DNA of 64,000 bases. Source: Diphasiastrum complanatum (taxonomy: Eukaryota; Streptophyta; Lycopodiopsida; Lycopodiales; Lycopodiaceae). Below are positions 23,430 through 35,931 of the stretch, in pieces; the first letter of the stretch is position 1; every line of letters begins with the position of its first letter. The notes under the pieces are model-generated. The model was not told where the DNA came from. It worked only from the letters and a program-made list of their open reading frames with translations, and searched no databases. Position numbers and translations under genes: made by a program. The stretch is from the NCBI GenBank assembly GCA_029204225.1, contig CM055092.1, positions 43,553,245 through 43,617,244 of the forward strand, in the 5' to 3' direction.

Positions 23430-25640
23430 GTATGACAAATTGTTGTCATAACCTACCAGAAATCCATGTTTAGCTTTCTCATCAAGCTTCTTTCAAAGCT
23501 TACCAGGAATATGTGCATAAGCTGCACAGCCAAAGATTCTGATGTGAGACAGGTTGGGCTTTCTTCCCAACATAATTTGTGTGGTGTCGTGTGAGGGAAA
23601 CCAGACTTCTCTGTCCTGTTTTGGATGTATGCAGGTATAGCTACTGCTTTAGCTCACAGTACCCTTGGAGCTTTCGAGTAGGCCATCATGCATCTGGCAG
23701 CTTCCATCAAGGTCCTATTCTTCCTCTCTGCAACATCATTGTACTGCGGTGTGTAAGCTGTAGTCCTTCTGTGTATGATGCCATGATCATTGCAGAAGTC
23801 AGTGAAGCGATTCAAGATGTGTTCACCACCTCGATCTATCCTGATCTGCTTCACTTTGTTACCGGTGTATCTCTCTGCCCAATTCACACACTCTTTGAAT
23901 TTATCAAGTGCTTTTGATTTATTTTGAATTAAATACACTTTGGCAAATTTACTATAATTATCAATGAATTTTATGTAATATTTCGAGCCTCCTACTGAGA
24001 TCACATTGAAAGGCCCACAGATGTCAGATTGCACTAACTCCAAAATCTTAGTCGTTCTGTAGGAGTCTTTGACGAATGGAGTGCAAGACATCTTACCCTT
24101 TACGCATGCATCACATGTGGTCGAATTGTTCACATTCGAGATGCTGACCCCTGTTATTACTCATAAATGACTTGCTTGGTAAAGTGCCATGGAATTCATG
24201 TGGCATAGTCTCCTGTGCCACAGAGTGTCTGATGAATCATCATGAGTCTGATGCACCTGATCTACAGGCAGCGTACCTTCAGATGATATAGATTACCTTG
24301 TCTTCTGCCTTGAGTGATCAGGGTACTGGTACTCGCATCAATAACATTGCATGCTTCATCTGAAAATGTCACACGCATCCCTGCATCAGCTATCCTTGCC
24401 ACATAAAACAAATCCTGCTACAGCGTAGGCATAAACAGAACGTCTTCGAGCCGCCTGTCTCTGTCATTCGTGTTGAGCCAGAATAAACCAATACCGTTCA
24501 CTTGATGTTTGGATCCATCTCCAAGAACAATGAATCTTGAAGGATCTGTACTTCTGAAATCAGACATATTTTGTCTTGATGTCACGAAGTGTGAGGTAGC
24601 TCTTGAGACTAGAATCACCTCCTGTGTGTCAGGTGTTGATGCTGCACACGCATCTGCACAAATGTAGGCGGACGAACAATTTCTGTTCGATCTCTCTTCA
24701 CCCATTTTTGAGCTCTCAAGCTCCTCGACATAGGATGAAATGTTATTGTTCTCCTATCTGTTCTGTGCTGATTTTTTCCTTGGGTTTAGGCAACAATCCA
24801 TGGCTGCATGACCCTTCTTCTGGCAGTGGATACATTCAATTTTTGGATTGAGCCAGCATGTATCGATTGTGTGTCCATCTCGTTGCATCTCACACAAGTC
24901 TTTTTTTCTCCACCTCGCTGTTTCGACCTCTCTTTGTTCTTCCACTTGTCCTTGTTGGTCCCCTCTGCTTGCTGATCACGATCCTGCCTTTGATTCAACT
25001 CTCTCTTAGGCTTGAATTGTTTCTTGGTCTTTTCTACGGTTGCCATAGAGGGCATGGTCAGAACCATCCTTGTGATCAAGGTGCTCCCTTGTCTCGACTT
25101 TCTCTCGAATCTCGACAATTACCTTTTCGAGGGTCATTATAGGATCTTTTGCGAGCAGGGTTCTGGTTGTTTGGAAAGATCTAGGTAAGGCTCTCAACAG
25201 ATAAGTGAGCTGCTTCTCAGCTGACACTGCATTTTTTGCTCCAGAATTGTGTAGTGATAGGAATAGATCCTTCATCTTTCTTACAAAAGAAGTGAGGCCT
25301 TTCTCATCCCACTGTAGATTTGTCAGCTGATCTTCCAGCATCATTATTTGACTTCGTGATTTCGTTTGAAATCTCGTGAGCAGTGTATCCCACATCTCCT
25401 TTGCCTTGAAGAGTGTTGCCAGGTCAAGCGTGAGACTATCTTCGATGGATGATGATAGCAAGACTACTGACTTGTCATTTTTCTCCCTCCACTCGCGTAG
25501 CTCTTTGCCTAATGTTGTAGGCATCTCCTCTCTATGCCATCCACCCAAGGGAATAAACCTTCACCCTTTAGCATCAACGAGGTCTTAACTTTCCATTCTA
25601 GAAAGTTAACAATAATGCAACATTCAATAATATCAAACCA
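23430..25640 (-). pseudogene. Copia gag-protease-integrase, broken (family with altered protease motif)
   Basis: Reading 3' to 5' on the given strand: Gag from about 25640 (KVKTSLMLKGEGLFPW, TLGKELREW, QIMMLEDQLTNLQWDEK, RALPRSFQTTRTL), an intact CCHC knuckle (CIHCQKKGHAAMDC, about 24785-24845), a protease block and an integrase core (FIDNYSKF; IDRGGE; AERKNRTL). The second integrase acidic position and the Glu are kept. The protease position reads ILVSRATSHFV instead of the usual LDSGATSHF. It is closely related in Gag and in this motif to the copy at 47445. Frameshifts separate the domains and the element stops near 23430. No RT is present. Confidence 0.87.
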
Positions 25641-26170
25641 AAGTGCAAAATTAGAATGAACAAGCGAATCAGACACATGAATAGTAGAAGACTAATTTAC
25701 ATCCAAGATCATACAATCATCTAGAATAATAATGTGCACAACAGTCACAAAATCATCTATTGATTTTTTTGATTTTTCAAGCACTGCATGCAGATCCACG
25801 CAGTGCATTGGCGTGAGAGAAAATACTGTTCTCTCACAAATTTGAGTCTTGCTTACTAGCGGACCTTGGATCAACAGATCCTATTACAGAATTATCTCGC
25901 ACGCAGGCAGATTCATATTCTAAATAATTCGTCTTTTGACAATTGTCTTGCTTACTAGCATTAGACTTACTTGTAATGTGCATCAATCAGAAAGTATATA
26001 GTTCGCGAACAATTTCATGTCGCGTTCTTGTAACTTACAGATTAGAAAGATTAAATATCTAGAACTAATTCGCGAATTACAAGAGTGGCAGATTAGCCAC
26101 GATCTAAAACACTTCTAATGATGTCATGATATCAGATCAGATATCTGCAGCCCATGGCACTTTGCTGATT
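25641..26170 (-). other. possible leader or LTR of the preceding minus-strand Copia
   Basis: This AT-rich, non-coding stretch lies upstream of the minus-strand gag. It shares the GCGAAC/CGCGAA-type wording of the LTR at 46.4-47.3 kb, but no primer site or partner was found. Confidence 0.3.
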
Positions 26171-27035
26171 TTCTTGTTGACTGTTCATGGGGCACGACTA
26201 ATTTCGTGTCGTGTCGTGTCGTGTTGCCTTTTGTCAAAGGTTCAAAATTGAAAGCTAGCAAAGCTTTCGCATTAGAAACAATTTTTTTTTTTCAATCAAC
26301 AATCAATGACAAGGAACCGGATGGATGCCAGCAGACACCAGCCAACTGGCAATCGCAATTGACGATCCAATTTCTTAGCATAAATAACTGTTCATATTCA
26401 TACAGTTTCATTATCAGAAATTATCAAAAGAAGCATTTGAATAGTTAGCTCTCTTTCTCTCAAGCCTGCGAGAGTGAACACTCCTGAGCATTCTAGCTCA
26501 CTTCTTAGAATTGTTTTAGAGATTGATATTGTGCTACTGTTTATCAACATTGCACTTAATTCAGACTTTCATTTTAGCCGCTCAGAGATAGCATAGAGTA
26601 CGTGGCTTCGATCCGCAACTTATTGTACTCATTTACTTCTGTTACGTTTTCATACTGAATCAATACTATCCTTTATTGCATTCAGTTTCATCTCAAAATG
26701 GATGTGTTTCTATATTTCTTCGCGACTAATTATTTGTCTAGTGATTCGTGACTAATTCGCGACAAATTATTTGTCTGATAATTCAATTGCTTAATTGTTT
26801 GGCTACGTAATCACTGTAGTACTGATGATTTTAAAGTTAGTTACTATAAGATCAAACATGATTTCTATCACTATTGTTTTGTTTGAAATTGATAGGCGTA
26901 GTCATGCATTGTGAAAGAGGAAGATAGTTTATTCTGCTACTGTGCACGAAAAGTTTTCTTTCTAGACGCTCGAATTATTTTCATTCGAGTTTTGTTTCGA
27001 GTTTTGACCTATCTTCACAACACCTCTTTCTGACA
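26171..27035 (+). mobile_element. 5' LTR of an internally deleted Copia
   Basis: The stretch from about 26300 to 27035 is repeated at 28664-28810 plus 29431-29997, and both end CACCTCTTTC(T/C)GACA. The primer site TGGTATTAGAGC follows at 27036. The 5' part of this LTR does not match the 3' LTR start (TGTTGGATTATTC), so it is truncated or rearranged. Confidence 0.7.
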
Positions 27036-27324
27036 TGGTATTAGAGCATTCCATTCTTATATCAGAACTTCTATCATAGTATCAGTGATAGATCACTATT
27101 TCTTTTATCTGAACCGCCATGGTATCAGATCTGTGATCTCTATCAGGGCCTAGTACTATTTTGGTATCAGAGCAAAATCTCTAATACTTGATATCTTTCA
27201 TGATATCAAATTGATATCATACTCTTTGATTCTTTTCAACCTTTTCGTATCAGAGAATTGATTTCTTGTTGTTGGCATTACTACATCTTAGCGTCATCGA
27301 TACAATCGACAGACTAAGTTCCAG

Positions 27325-28237
27325 ATGGATTCTCAAAGTAAAGCTGGTCTTATCGCAACTAGCTGAATGGATCCAATTATCATTTGTGGAAATTTAAGAT
27401 GAAGACCTTGCTAATCGCCAACGAATTATGGGGTGTTGTTACAGGTATAGAAGTAAAACTTGAAGATGACGACTCAAAGTGGAAATTGAAGGACGATAAA
27501 GCTTTCGCTCTTATTATCCTCAATGTATCAGATACACAGATTGGACACATAGATGAAGCTAAAATGTCAAGAGATGTTTGGGACATCCTGAACTCACTAT
27601 ATGACGTGAGGGACGTAACTACTAAGTTACATCTATGAAGGAAATTCTTCACTTTCAAAATGTCTACTGGTGATTCTCTTTAGAATCACATTAACCAGTT
27701 TAAGAATCTCTTGCAACAGATGGCCGCTGTCGGATTAGTCATAGATGATCAAGATGCAAGTGATTACACAGATCCAAGTTGGGCAGGAGATGTAGACATT
27801 CGTAAATCCACTACCAGATTTAAATTCTTCCTCAACAATGGTCCAATTTCCTGGAACATTCACAAGCAATCTTCAATAGCTCTATTTTCCACTGAATTAG
27901 AGTATATCACAGCCTCTCAAGCTACAAAGGAAACAATTCGGTTGAGTAATTTACTCTCAGATATTGGTTTGAATCAATATGCTCCGACAACATTATTTTG
28001 TGATAATCAAAGTGCCATTGCTTTATCAGCCAACCCTAGATTTCATTCTAGGAGTAACCACATTGAACTGAGGTATCATTTCGTCAGAAGCAAGGTCAGA
28101 TTGTAGTACTGTAGAATGCAAGCCTTATGACAGCAGATATTTTTACCAAAGCATTAAGTTTGGAAGCACACAGAAGATTCTATGTAGAACTAAGTTTGAA
28201 GGTCAGAGCATTCAAGGATTCAGATTAAGGGGGAGTG
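27325..28237 (+). pseudogene. Copia gag joined in frame to RNase H (internal deletion)
   Basis: Gag begins at the ATG at 27325 (MDSQSKAGLIAT), then, in a shifted frame, HLWKFKMKTLLIANELW through DVWDILNSLYDVRDV. In the frame 27711-28106, Gag sequence (AAVGLVIDDQDA) passes directly into Copia RNase H (SDYTDPSWAGDVDIRKST, ISWNIHKQSSIALFSTELEYI, FCDNQSAIALSANPRFHSRS). Protease, integrase and RT are missing, so the junction near 27755 marks a deletion of several kilobases. A polypurine tract (AAGGGGGAG) at 28228-28237 leads into the 3' LTR. Confidence 0.9.
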
Positions 28238-28808
28238 TTGGATTATTCTCCTTCTTACTATTCGACTAATCGGTTTTAATCTTCATCCATTGTTTATCCA
28301 GTTCTGTAGATTATCTCGTGTTTTTATACAGTCTGTAGTTTTACAAGTGTTTTTACACAGTCTATAGAATTACACGAAGTCTGACAATAGTGTCGTCTTT
28401 TTTGCATTTTTCACCCGTCCCCATTTGCAAATAAAAATGCAAAGTCGCATTTTTCATTTTTTTCCAAAGTGCCTCAAATGTTAAGGAAATGACTCTGGCA
28501 AACTATGGGGCAACCCTAAATGAGATTTTAAGGCACTATCGGGTTTTTCGCAAAATCTCGACACTGTCGCCTATGGCTGTTTTAGTTCATTTCTACAGAG
28601 TGACAGTTTTGGTTCATTTATGCAAACAGACTGTTTATGGCCAATTTCCACCGCTTATCAACTATCATTGACAAGGAACCAGATGGATGCTAGTGGACAC
28701 CAGCCAACTGGCAATCGTAATTGATGACCTAATTTCTTAGTATAAATAGCTGTTCATATTCATACAGTTTCATTATCAAAAATTATCAGAAGAAGCATTT
28801 GAATAGTT

Positions 28809-29045
<237 letters not shown>

Positions 29046-29048
<3 letters not shown>

Positions 29049-29430
29049 TTGGGTCTTGATATCTTCAGACTTGTGACTATGTCTTTCTTGCATATGTCAT
29101 ACAAGCTCCTCATGTTCAGATGATACATTCTTCTGTGCCAGAGCTGATCTTCATTTTATGATGCATTCAATATGCTATCAGAATTGCTGATAATCTTGGC
29201 TTGATAGATATTTTCTTCTCTGCATCCAATCGTCAACAATTTGTTTGTTGTTTTCTCGATCATGCGACATGTATTGCCATTGAATAAAACTTGAATTCCA
29301 AGATCTGCCATCTTGGAGACTGATAGCAGGTCTTTTCTCAGTGAAGGTACGTAGAGTGCTCCTGGCAGCTTTGCTTGACCTGACAATGTTCGCAACTGTA
29401 GAGTCCCGATGCCTTTGACATCGTGTCGGC
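29046..29430 (-). pseudogene. Copia protease/GAG-pre-integrase fragment inside an LTR
   Basis: Minus-strand translation reads DVKGIGTLQ, LPGALYVPSLRKDLLSVSKM, TCRMIEKTTNK and then WHRRMYHLNMRSL, the region between Copia protease and integrase. It stops exactly at the microsatellite. Confidence 0.85.
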
Positions 29431-29997
29431 TTCCATGAGCATTCTAGCTCACTTCTTAGAGTTGTTTTAGATATTGCTATTGCGTTACTGCTTATCAGCA
29501 TTGCGCTTAATTCCACTTTCATTTTAGCCGCTCAGAGATAGCATAGAGTACACGGCCTCGATCCGCAACTTATTGTACTCATTTACTTCTGTTACATTTT
29601 TATATTGGATCAATACTATCCTTTATTGCGTTCAGCTTCGTCTCAGAATGTATGCGTTTCTGTATTTCTTTGCGACTAATTATTTGTCTAGTGATTCACG
29701 ACTAATTCGCGAATAATTTGTGACAAATTATTTGTTTGATAATTCAATGCTTAATTGTTTGGCTACATAATCACTGTAGTTCTGATGATTTCAAAGTTAG
29801 TTACTATAAGATCAAATGTGATTTGTATCACTATTGTTTTGCTTGAAATTGATAGGCGTAGTCATGCATTGTGAAAGAGAGAGATAGTTTATTCTGTTGT
29901 GCATGAAAAGTTTTCTTTCTAGACGTTCGAATTATTTTCATTTGAGTTTCGTTTCTTTTCGAGTTTCGACCTATCTTCACAACACCTCTTTCCGACA

Positions 29998-31499
29998 GTT
30001 AGTAACATCACTTTCATGTAAAACACTTACATGAAACATTGAGTGAAATATTAAAGTTAGGAGATTAAAGCTAAAATAAAAAAATAATAATTTCAATCTA
30101 ACTTAGGAGATTAAAGCTAAAGAAAAAATAGTAATTACAGTCTAAAATTATTTACAAACTTTGGTAGACTGTTCATAAAGCTACAAGGTACAATTATTCT
30201 TAGAATCCACAGTTCTAAGAGTATAATAATTCATTCAACTAGAATCTCTGGGAGAATCATTAAGATATAAAATGATTAAAACTCAATCCTAGACACTCTT
30301 CTTGAGTTAAAAGCCCCTGTTTCTAGCATCAAATGCAAGAAAATAGCAATCATTCATCTTAAAAGATTTGTCTTTCCCCTATGATAATTGGAGATCCAAT
30401 CAAAAGAACTATACACAAGCATTTGTAGACCATAAACTGTAGCAAGATAGCATCCACTAGATAAATTAAATTCTCAACAAGTAAAAAACTTATCTTGTGA
30501 GATCCATAGGTTCTCAAATAAAATACCGGAGTTCAAAACACTGATCTGAATTCTTACTCGATTTTAATAGATCAAGAATTAATCGTCACACTTAAGAATC
30601 ATCACAATTCCTTATAATCCTCTAACAACAATTAAGTATCTATTTATGATCCGTTAAACATAAATATTTAGATTCGTATGATTCGTCAATCATAAGTTTC
30701 CAAAATCTAAAACCATACTTTATCATTCACAAGATACCGGAGTATATGTCCAACATAACTTAGGAAAAGTAAGAATCATTCCAAAATCTTTCCCACTAGG
30801 AATACTAGATTTTAGGAATATTCTTCAAACCGGATTCTCTGACAAGAGTGCTAGATATTCAAGTTCTATATGCCACTGGTAATTAAAGACAAAAGACATA
30901 CCAAAATGATAACGACAATCAGCTTCAACCACAAAAACTTTAGATTATCGTCTAGAATCAAATCTAGATACCCAAAGTCCTGTTGAATATCAATTCAGTT
31001 ATTATTCTTGGATTCGTTATCCAATTGAGTGCTCTGGAATCCAATCACTAATGATTGAGTCTATTCCTTAAATAAGGAATACTCTATACCAAGAATATTG
31101 TACATCCAATGCACATAATTTCCACTAATGAATCTTGACAATTCACTAATCATGCGTCTTACAAACAAATAATTCAAAACCATCAATTTCTGGTGAATCC
31201 TTTTTACACTGATCATTTTACCAATTAGCTTCATCTAGGAGTAATCAACTACTCAAGTTAATTGCCGCTGATTCAAAAATCTCAAATGTCTAGGTGCAGA
31301 TCTTAATTATACTAGTATAACACCACATTTAGATTCTCATCTAAATCATTTATAAGTTAAACCATAAATCTTTCACAGAAAGGTCCGTTAACTCTACAAG
31401 TATCTATTTCAACAATACTTGATCACTGTCTATGTTCACCGACTAGGTTAAGTGCACCAAATAACCCTAGTAACCAGGAATACATAGTAGATTCATACA
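29998..31499. other. AT-rich sequence without recognised gene
   Basis: There is no open frame above 60 codons. Several AATCTAGA/AGATTCT-type words recur but no periodic repeat was found. It may be an eroded non-coding element. Confidence 0.45.
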
Positions 31500-32510
31500 A
31501 TAGATGTCTTCTTCGATGACTCCATTCAGATAAGTTGTCTGTACATCGAATTGATGTATTTCAAGGTCGGCTACTGCAGCATACGATGAGAAGGCTCGGA
31601 TTGATGAATGCTTGACTAGTGGACTGAAAGTCTCCTTGTAGGATTTGCTACTAGTCGTGCCTTCCTTCGATCAATTGCTCCATTGGTGTTGTACTTGATC
31701 TTGAAGACCCATTTGCAATTGATAAGATTGCAGCCAACATGAACTTCGACTAGTGACCATGTTTGGTTCTTGATCAGAGAGGAATACTCTATGTCCATCA
31801 CTTCTTTCTAGAGATCAAAGTCTAGTCGGCTAAGTGCCTCTTCGACAGTTGTCAGTTCCTTTTTCAAAAGACATGCAGACACAGATGTATACCTTGTGGG
31901 CTGTGTGCGTACTCAACTTGATCTTCTTGGAGAAAGTGGTATCGACGGATGATCCATTCCTTGAATTTGTCATTGTTGAGTAGCAGCAGATTCTTCATCT
32001 GACTTGTTGTCGGGTAGTTAATTGATTATCGGCATGCTTGAGCCAGTGGCTCAAATTGTCATGTCAGAGGCAGGTGTTGAAGGTTCATATGGAACTTTGT
32101 CTTTGCCTTTGAGGTCGATAAACTAATTCTCAATAAATATTGTATCCTTGCTGAATAGAATCTGCTGGGTATCAAGGTTGTACAGCTTGTAAGTATTGTA
32201 AGATAAAGTGTATCCGATAAGGATGGTCTTGAGAACTTGGAAGTTGAATCTTGTCCTTGTCTCCTTCGGGGTCTGTGCGTAGGCGATGCATCCGAATACT
32301 CGAAGGTTCTTCAGTGAAGGTGTCCAAACCTCATGTGGTGTTTTGCTCGAGAGGGCCTTGGTCGAACATATGTTCTGGATGTAGGCACTGTAGTAGAGAC
32401 AGCTTCAGCCCATAAGCTCTTTGGCAAAGATGCGTGTACCAGCATGCATTTGGCTGACTTGATCGGGGTATGATTTTTCCTCTCGACTAAGCCATTACAC
32501 TGATCTACAT
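31500..32510 (-). pseudogene. Copia integrase C-part and RT start, broken
   Basis: From 32510 leftwards: GLVERKN with the catalytic Glu, KSAKCMLVHASLPKSLWAEA, then an integrase C-terminal region with frameshifts. RT follows with DIEYSSLIKNQTWSLVEV, CKWVFKIKYNTNGAIDRRKARLVA and DLEIHQFDVQTTYLNG near 31530. The core before the Glu is missing because the fragment meets an oppositely oriented Copia at about 32510. Confidence 0.82.
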
Positions 32511-33090
32511 GCCAGACATAAACACTGTGAAGATAGTGAGAGATGTCAGATTTGATGAGAGCAGGACAATGGCCAACGAAGATCCTGTCAGCTACGAAGT
32601 TATGGAAAGACAATACTATGATCTGCCACCAGCGATAGAGGGAGCAGAAGACAAACATGAAAATGAAGATTTTTGAGTCGCTTCGCATTCAAGTTACAAA
32701 TCAAAAGACGAAAGATTCGAGAGGTAGCCTTCTGCTACAATGCCTGTAAACCAGGATGGTTCCGGACCTAGCAGAGCAGACAAAGGCAAAGGCATTATTG
32801 TCCCAGGAGGATCTCATAGAAGGTCGACAAGACAATGACAAACGCCAGCAAGATACGTGCCAGATAGCTCAGCTTCCACATCAGAAGAATTCTGTGGATT
32901 TCATGGCTAACCAAAGACATTCAAGGAGGCAATTGAATGTCCAGAGAAGGACAAATGGATCCAAGTCATGATCAAAGAGATGGAATCCATGAGAAAGAAC
33001 CAGGTATGGACGTTGCAGCCATTACCTGATAAGCGAAAGGCTGTGAAATGCAAATGGGTCTACAAGCTCAAGTATGGACCAGCAGTGCAT
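32511..33090 (+). pseudogene. Copia integrase C-terminus and RT start, broken
   Basis: The plus strand reads KIVRDVRFDE at the left edge, an acidic spacer, PKTFKEAIECPEKDKWIQVM, QVWTLQPLPDKRKAVKCKWVYKLKYG and then non-Copia sequence. It is head to head with the preceding minus-strand fragment, and the join lies within the integrase region of both. Confidence 0.82.
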
Positions 33091-35734
33091 GTTCTTATGG
33101 TGTAGTTGTTGCATAATTTCCTATGGAGATGTGGTTGTGGCTGTCATCCCTTGGTGCAAGCCAGCATTGCTACAAGCCATTTCCCACATGCGAAATCACT
33201 CTCTGTCCCACAAGTGCCATGACCCTCCACCCACAAACATTGCACAACATGTTTTCATTGTTCGTAGGCAGTCAGATCCCTCAAAAGCACCTGTGTGAGC
33301 TGTAGAAAGTCGTCTTTGGACTGAACTCACCTTTTACATATTTTTTGCTCAAACAAAATCACATGAACTAATTTGTATAACCATTTTGATATTTTCTTAT
33401 TCCAAAATTAATGGAGGAAGGAGTGTCAATGAAATCACTTATGAATTGCATTTGGTGGATATTCATGTGGAGCACTTCAAAAAATTTGCTAATAGTGTTC
33501 TTTTTGGAATGGATCCCAAGGCCATCATTATCTCCTAGAAATTTTAGATATCATGTTAAAGTCTCTAGCAAGCATTTAGTCAATTTTGGCTATATTGCAT
33601 TCTCACCTTTCTATAAAGCCGAGATGAAGAAGGCCATGTCAAGGTCTGTTGGTTGCCAAATTTCACATTTATGTCAATACTTTGGAGTTTTGAATGTGCA
33701 AGAATAAATTGTTCTATTAGAACAAATACTTTCAGATGCAATATTAGATGATGACATGCAAAAAACGATGATGGATATCTATGTGACCAGGTGATACCAT
33801 AATTGAAATTGACGATAGTCATACTATTTTACATTTAGGACTAGAGAAAAAGAAGTTGAATGCATGTAGATGCTCCAACTGAATTTTCAAATCACATCCT
33901 TGAGCAAATGACATCTCCATAGCTACCATCAATCACAAGAAGTTCCCATGTATTAGGGGGATCAACAATTGGCCTCATTATCTACTCATGAAGAGTAAAT
34001 CGATGCTATTGTATGTGAGGAAGAGGTTGAAGTAATAGATATGACATGCATAAGATCTCATGTCTACAAGTTAATTCAACACATTGTCCATGCGGAATAT
34101 GAGTGAATCATTCTCAATAACCACTGTGACAATTTGTTGAAAGAATTGAGGAGTTTGAATAATACAAAGTAGGCTTGGAAGATGAAATTAGTGAGTTAAA
34201 ATATGAAATGAACAAGAATGAAAAAAACATCAAACCCATTTTGACAAGATCATAAGTCTATTATGTCATAGTAAAAAAAACAAAATAGCTACCAAGTCTC
34301 AAGAAGAAATAAACCTTCTAAAAGTCAACTACAATTTACCAAATGTTATAGGATAAATCAAGACTATTATTGACTAGAAGCTCACTAATCTTTGATGAAA
34401 AAAGATTTGGTAGAATTGGAGCATAAAGCCTATGTAAATATTGGAGTGGTCAAGGTCAAGGAAGCTTTACATCCAGAAAAAACTATCAAAAGATTCCAAC
34501 AAGACATATTGAAAAAGTTTTGCAAAAGAATGAACAATTGAAAGATGAAATCATCATGTTGAAAGAGCAACCAACGTTGACATCACAACCATGCCCTGGA
34601 GTGAAGATATATGAAGATTTCAATAATGCCCAAGAAAAGGTCCATTCTTTGAAACTTGAATTTATGAAGATGTAGTAAAAAATTGATGAGTTGCAACACT
34701 AGTATTGGCCAACAATACCATTGTACAAGAGTCAGGACCTACAAAAAAACATCTATAGCTACCAATTCATCAATCTAAGAAGACTCTATAAACATTGCCA
34801 ACCAAAATTTTATGTTGAAAAAAATTATTGCTTTCATGAATATCACAAGAAGTCCAAGTACGGACTCCATAGGCTATAGGTCGAGCTAGGGAGGAAGAAA
34901 AACATTCATTGAAGGGTGAAATTAAGTTACCAATGATGAAAATTCTTTGAAATGACTTTTTTTGTAAGTGAGGTAGAAAGCTCAAAGTGGCCTTCAAATT
35001 CATTAAAACATTAAAAAAAAAAACTTTGAAGGGCCTTGAAATTCAAATTCAATTTAATTTCACTATAAAACTTCAGTTTGAAGTCTAGTTCAATTTCTAG
35101 ACAAATTGGGCCATCTCTAGTTTTAAGAGCATGTTATCTCCGATTGTCCTCAAACAAAAGACGATATGGATGATAAGCCCCTACTTGAATTTTGATTCCA
35201 CTCCAAACTCTGCATGTCACAGCTATTATGCCTCTCAAGTTTGAGCAAGATTCGAATGTCTGGAATTTTACTCATTATTCAAGTTGTAGAGATCAAAATT
35301 ACAATTTTTGCATTTCTACTTAGGATCGAGCAACAGGAAATCCTGATTCGAAGGTCTACATATTTACTTAGGATTCGAGCAGCAAGATCTATCAAATTTG
35401 AAGCTCAAAGCATTCGAAATTCCTTAGAATTTTCTTCAAATTTCACTCGAATATGGCTTGAATAATTGAATTTCATTTGGATTATTTTCATTGAATTTTG
35501 GAAAGAAAAAAAACTACTATTCCTTTCACACAGATAACTTTTTGATGGTGATGATGTATGGAAACCAATGCACATCAAATGCAATCTAACTGTTGGACCT
35601 ATCGTATTCTAGGACAATAGGTTTCATGGTATTTCTATAAATAAAAACAAAAAATTGCCATCTTTAAGCATGAAAGCTATGAAGCAATCTTTTATTGCAG
35701 TCATAGCTATAGCCTCTCAAGCTTTAGACTTGAA
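33091..35734 (+). other. unassigned region with a degenerate, possibly coiled-coil coding remnant
   Basis: Frames at 33411-33707 are short and unrecognised. Around 34150-34680 the plus strand, across stops, reads Lys/Glu-rich heptad-like text (for example GLEDEISELKYEMNKNEKN and EKVLQKNEQLKDEIIMLKE), which suggests a former coiled coil. No family is identified. Confidence 0.35.
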
Positions 35735-35931
35735 ACTCCTTAGAGTTTTTTTTTTTGCTCTCTATAGTTCAAAAAATAGAACACTATTTTTGAACAAAAA
35801 TTTTTAGTGATTAGTCCTCAAACTTGGATTATGATCTTGAGCTCTGTCACATTCAATTTTAATAATCTAGAACATAAGCATTTTGGTTCAAATTATGTGC
35901 TCTTATTTCGAAACATATAAAGATCGAAATT
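35735..35931 (+). repeat. dispersed direct repeat, copy 2
   Basis: This is the partner of 16119-16316. It stops precisely where Copia protease sequence begins at 35932, whereas copy 1 continues into other sequence. Confidence 0.85.
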
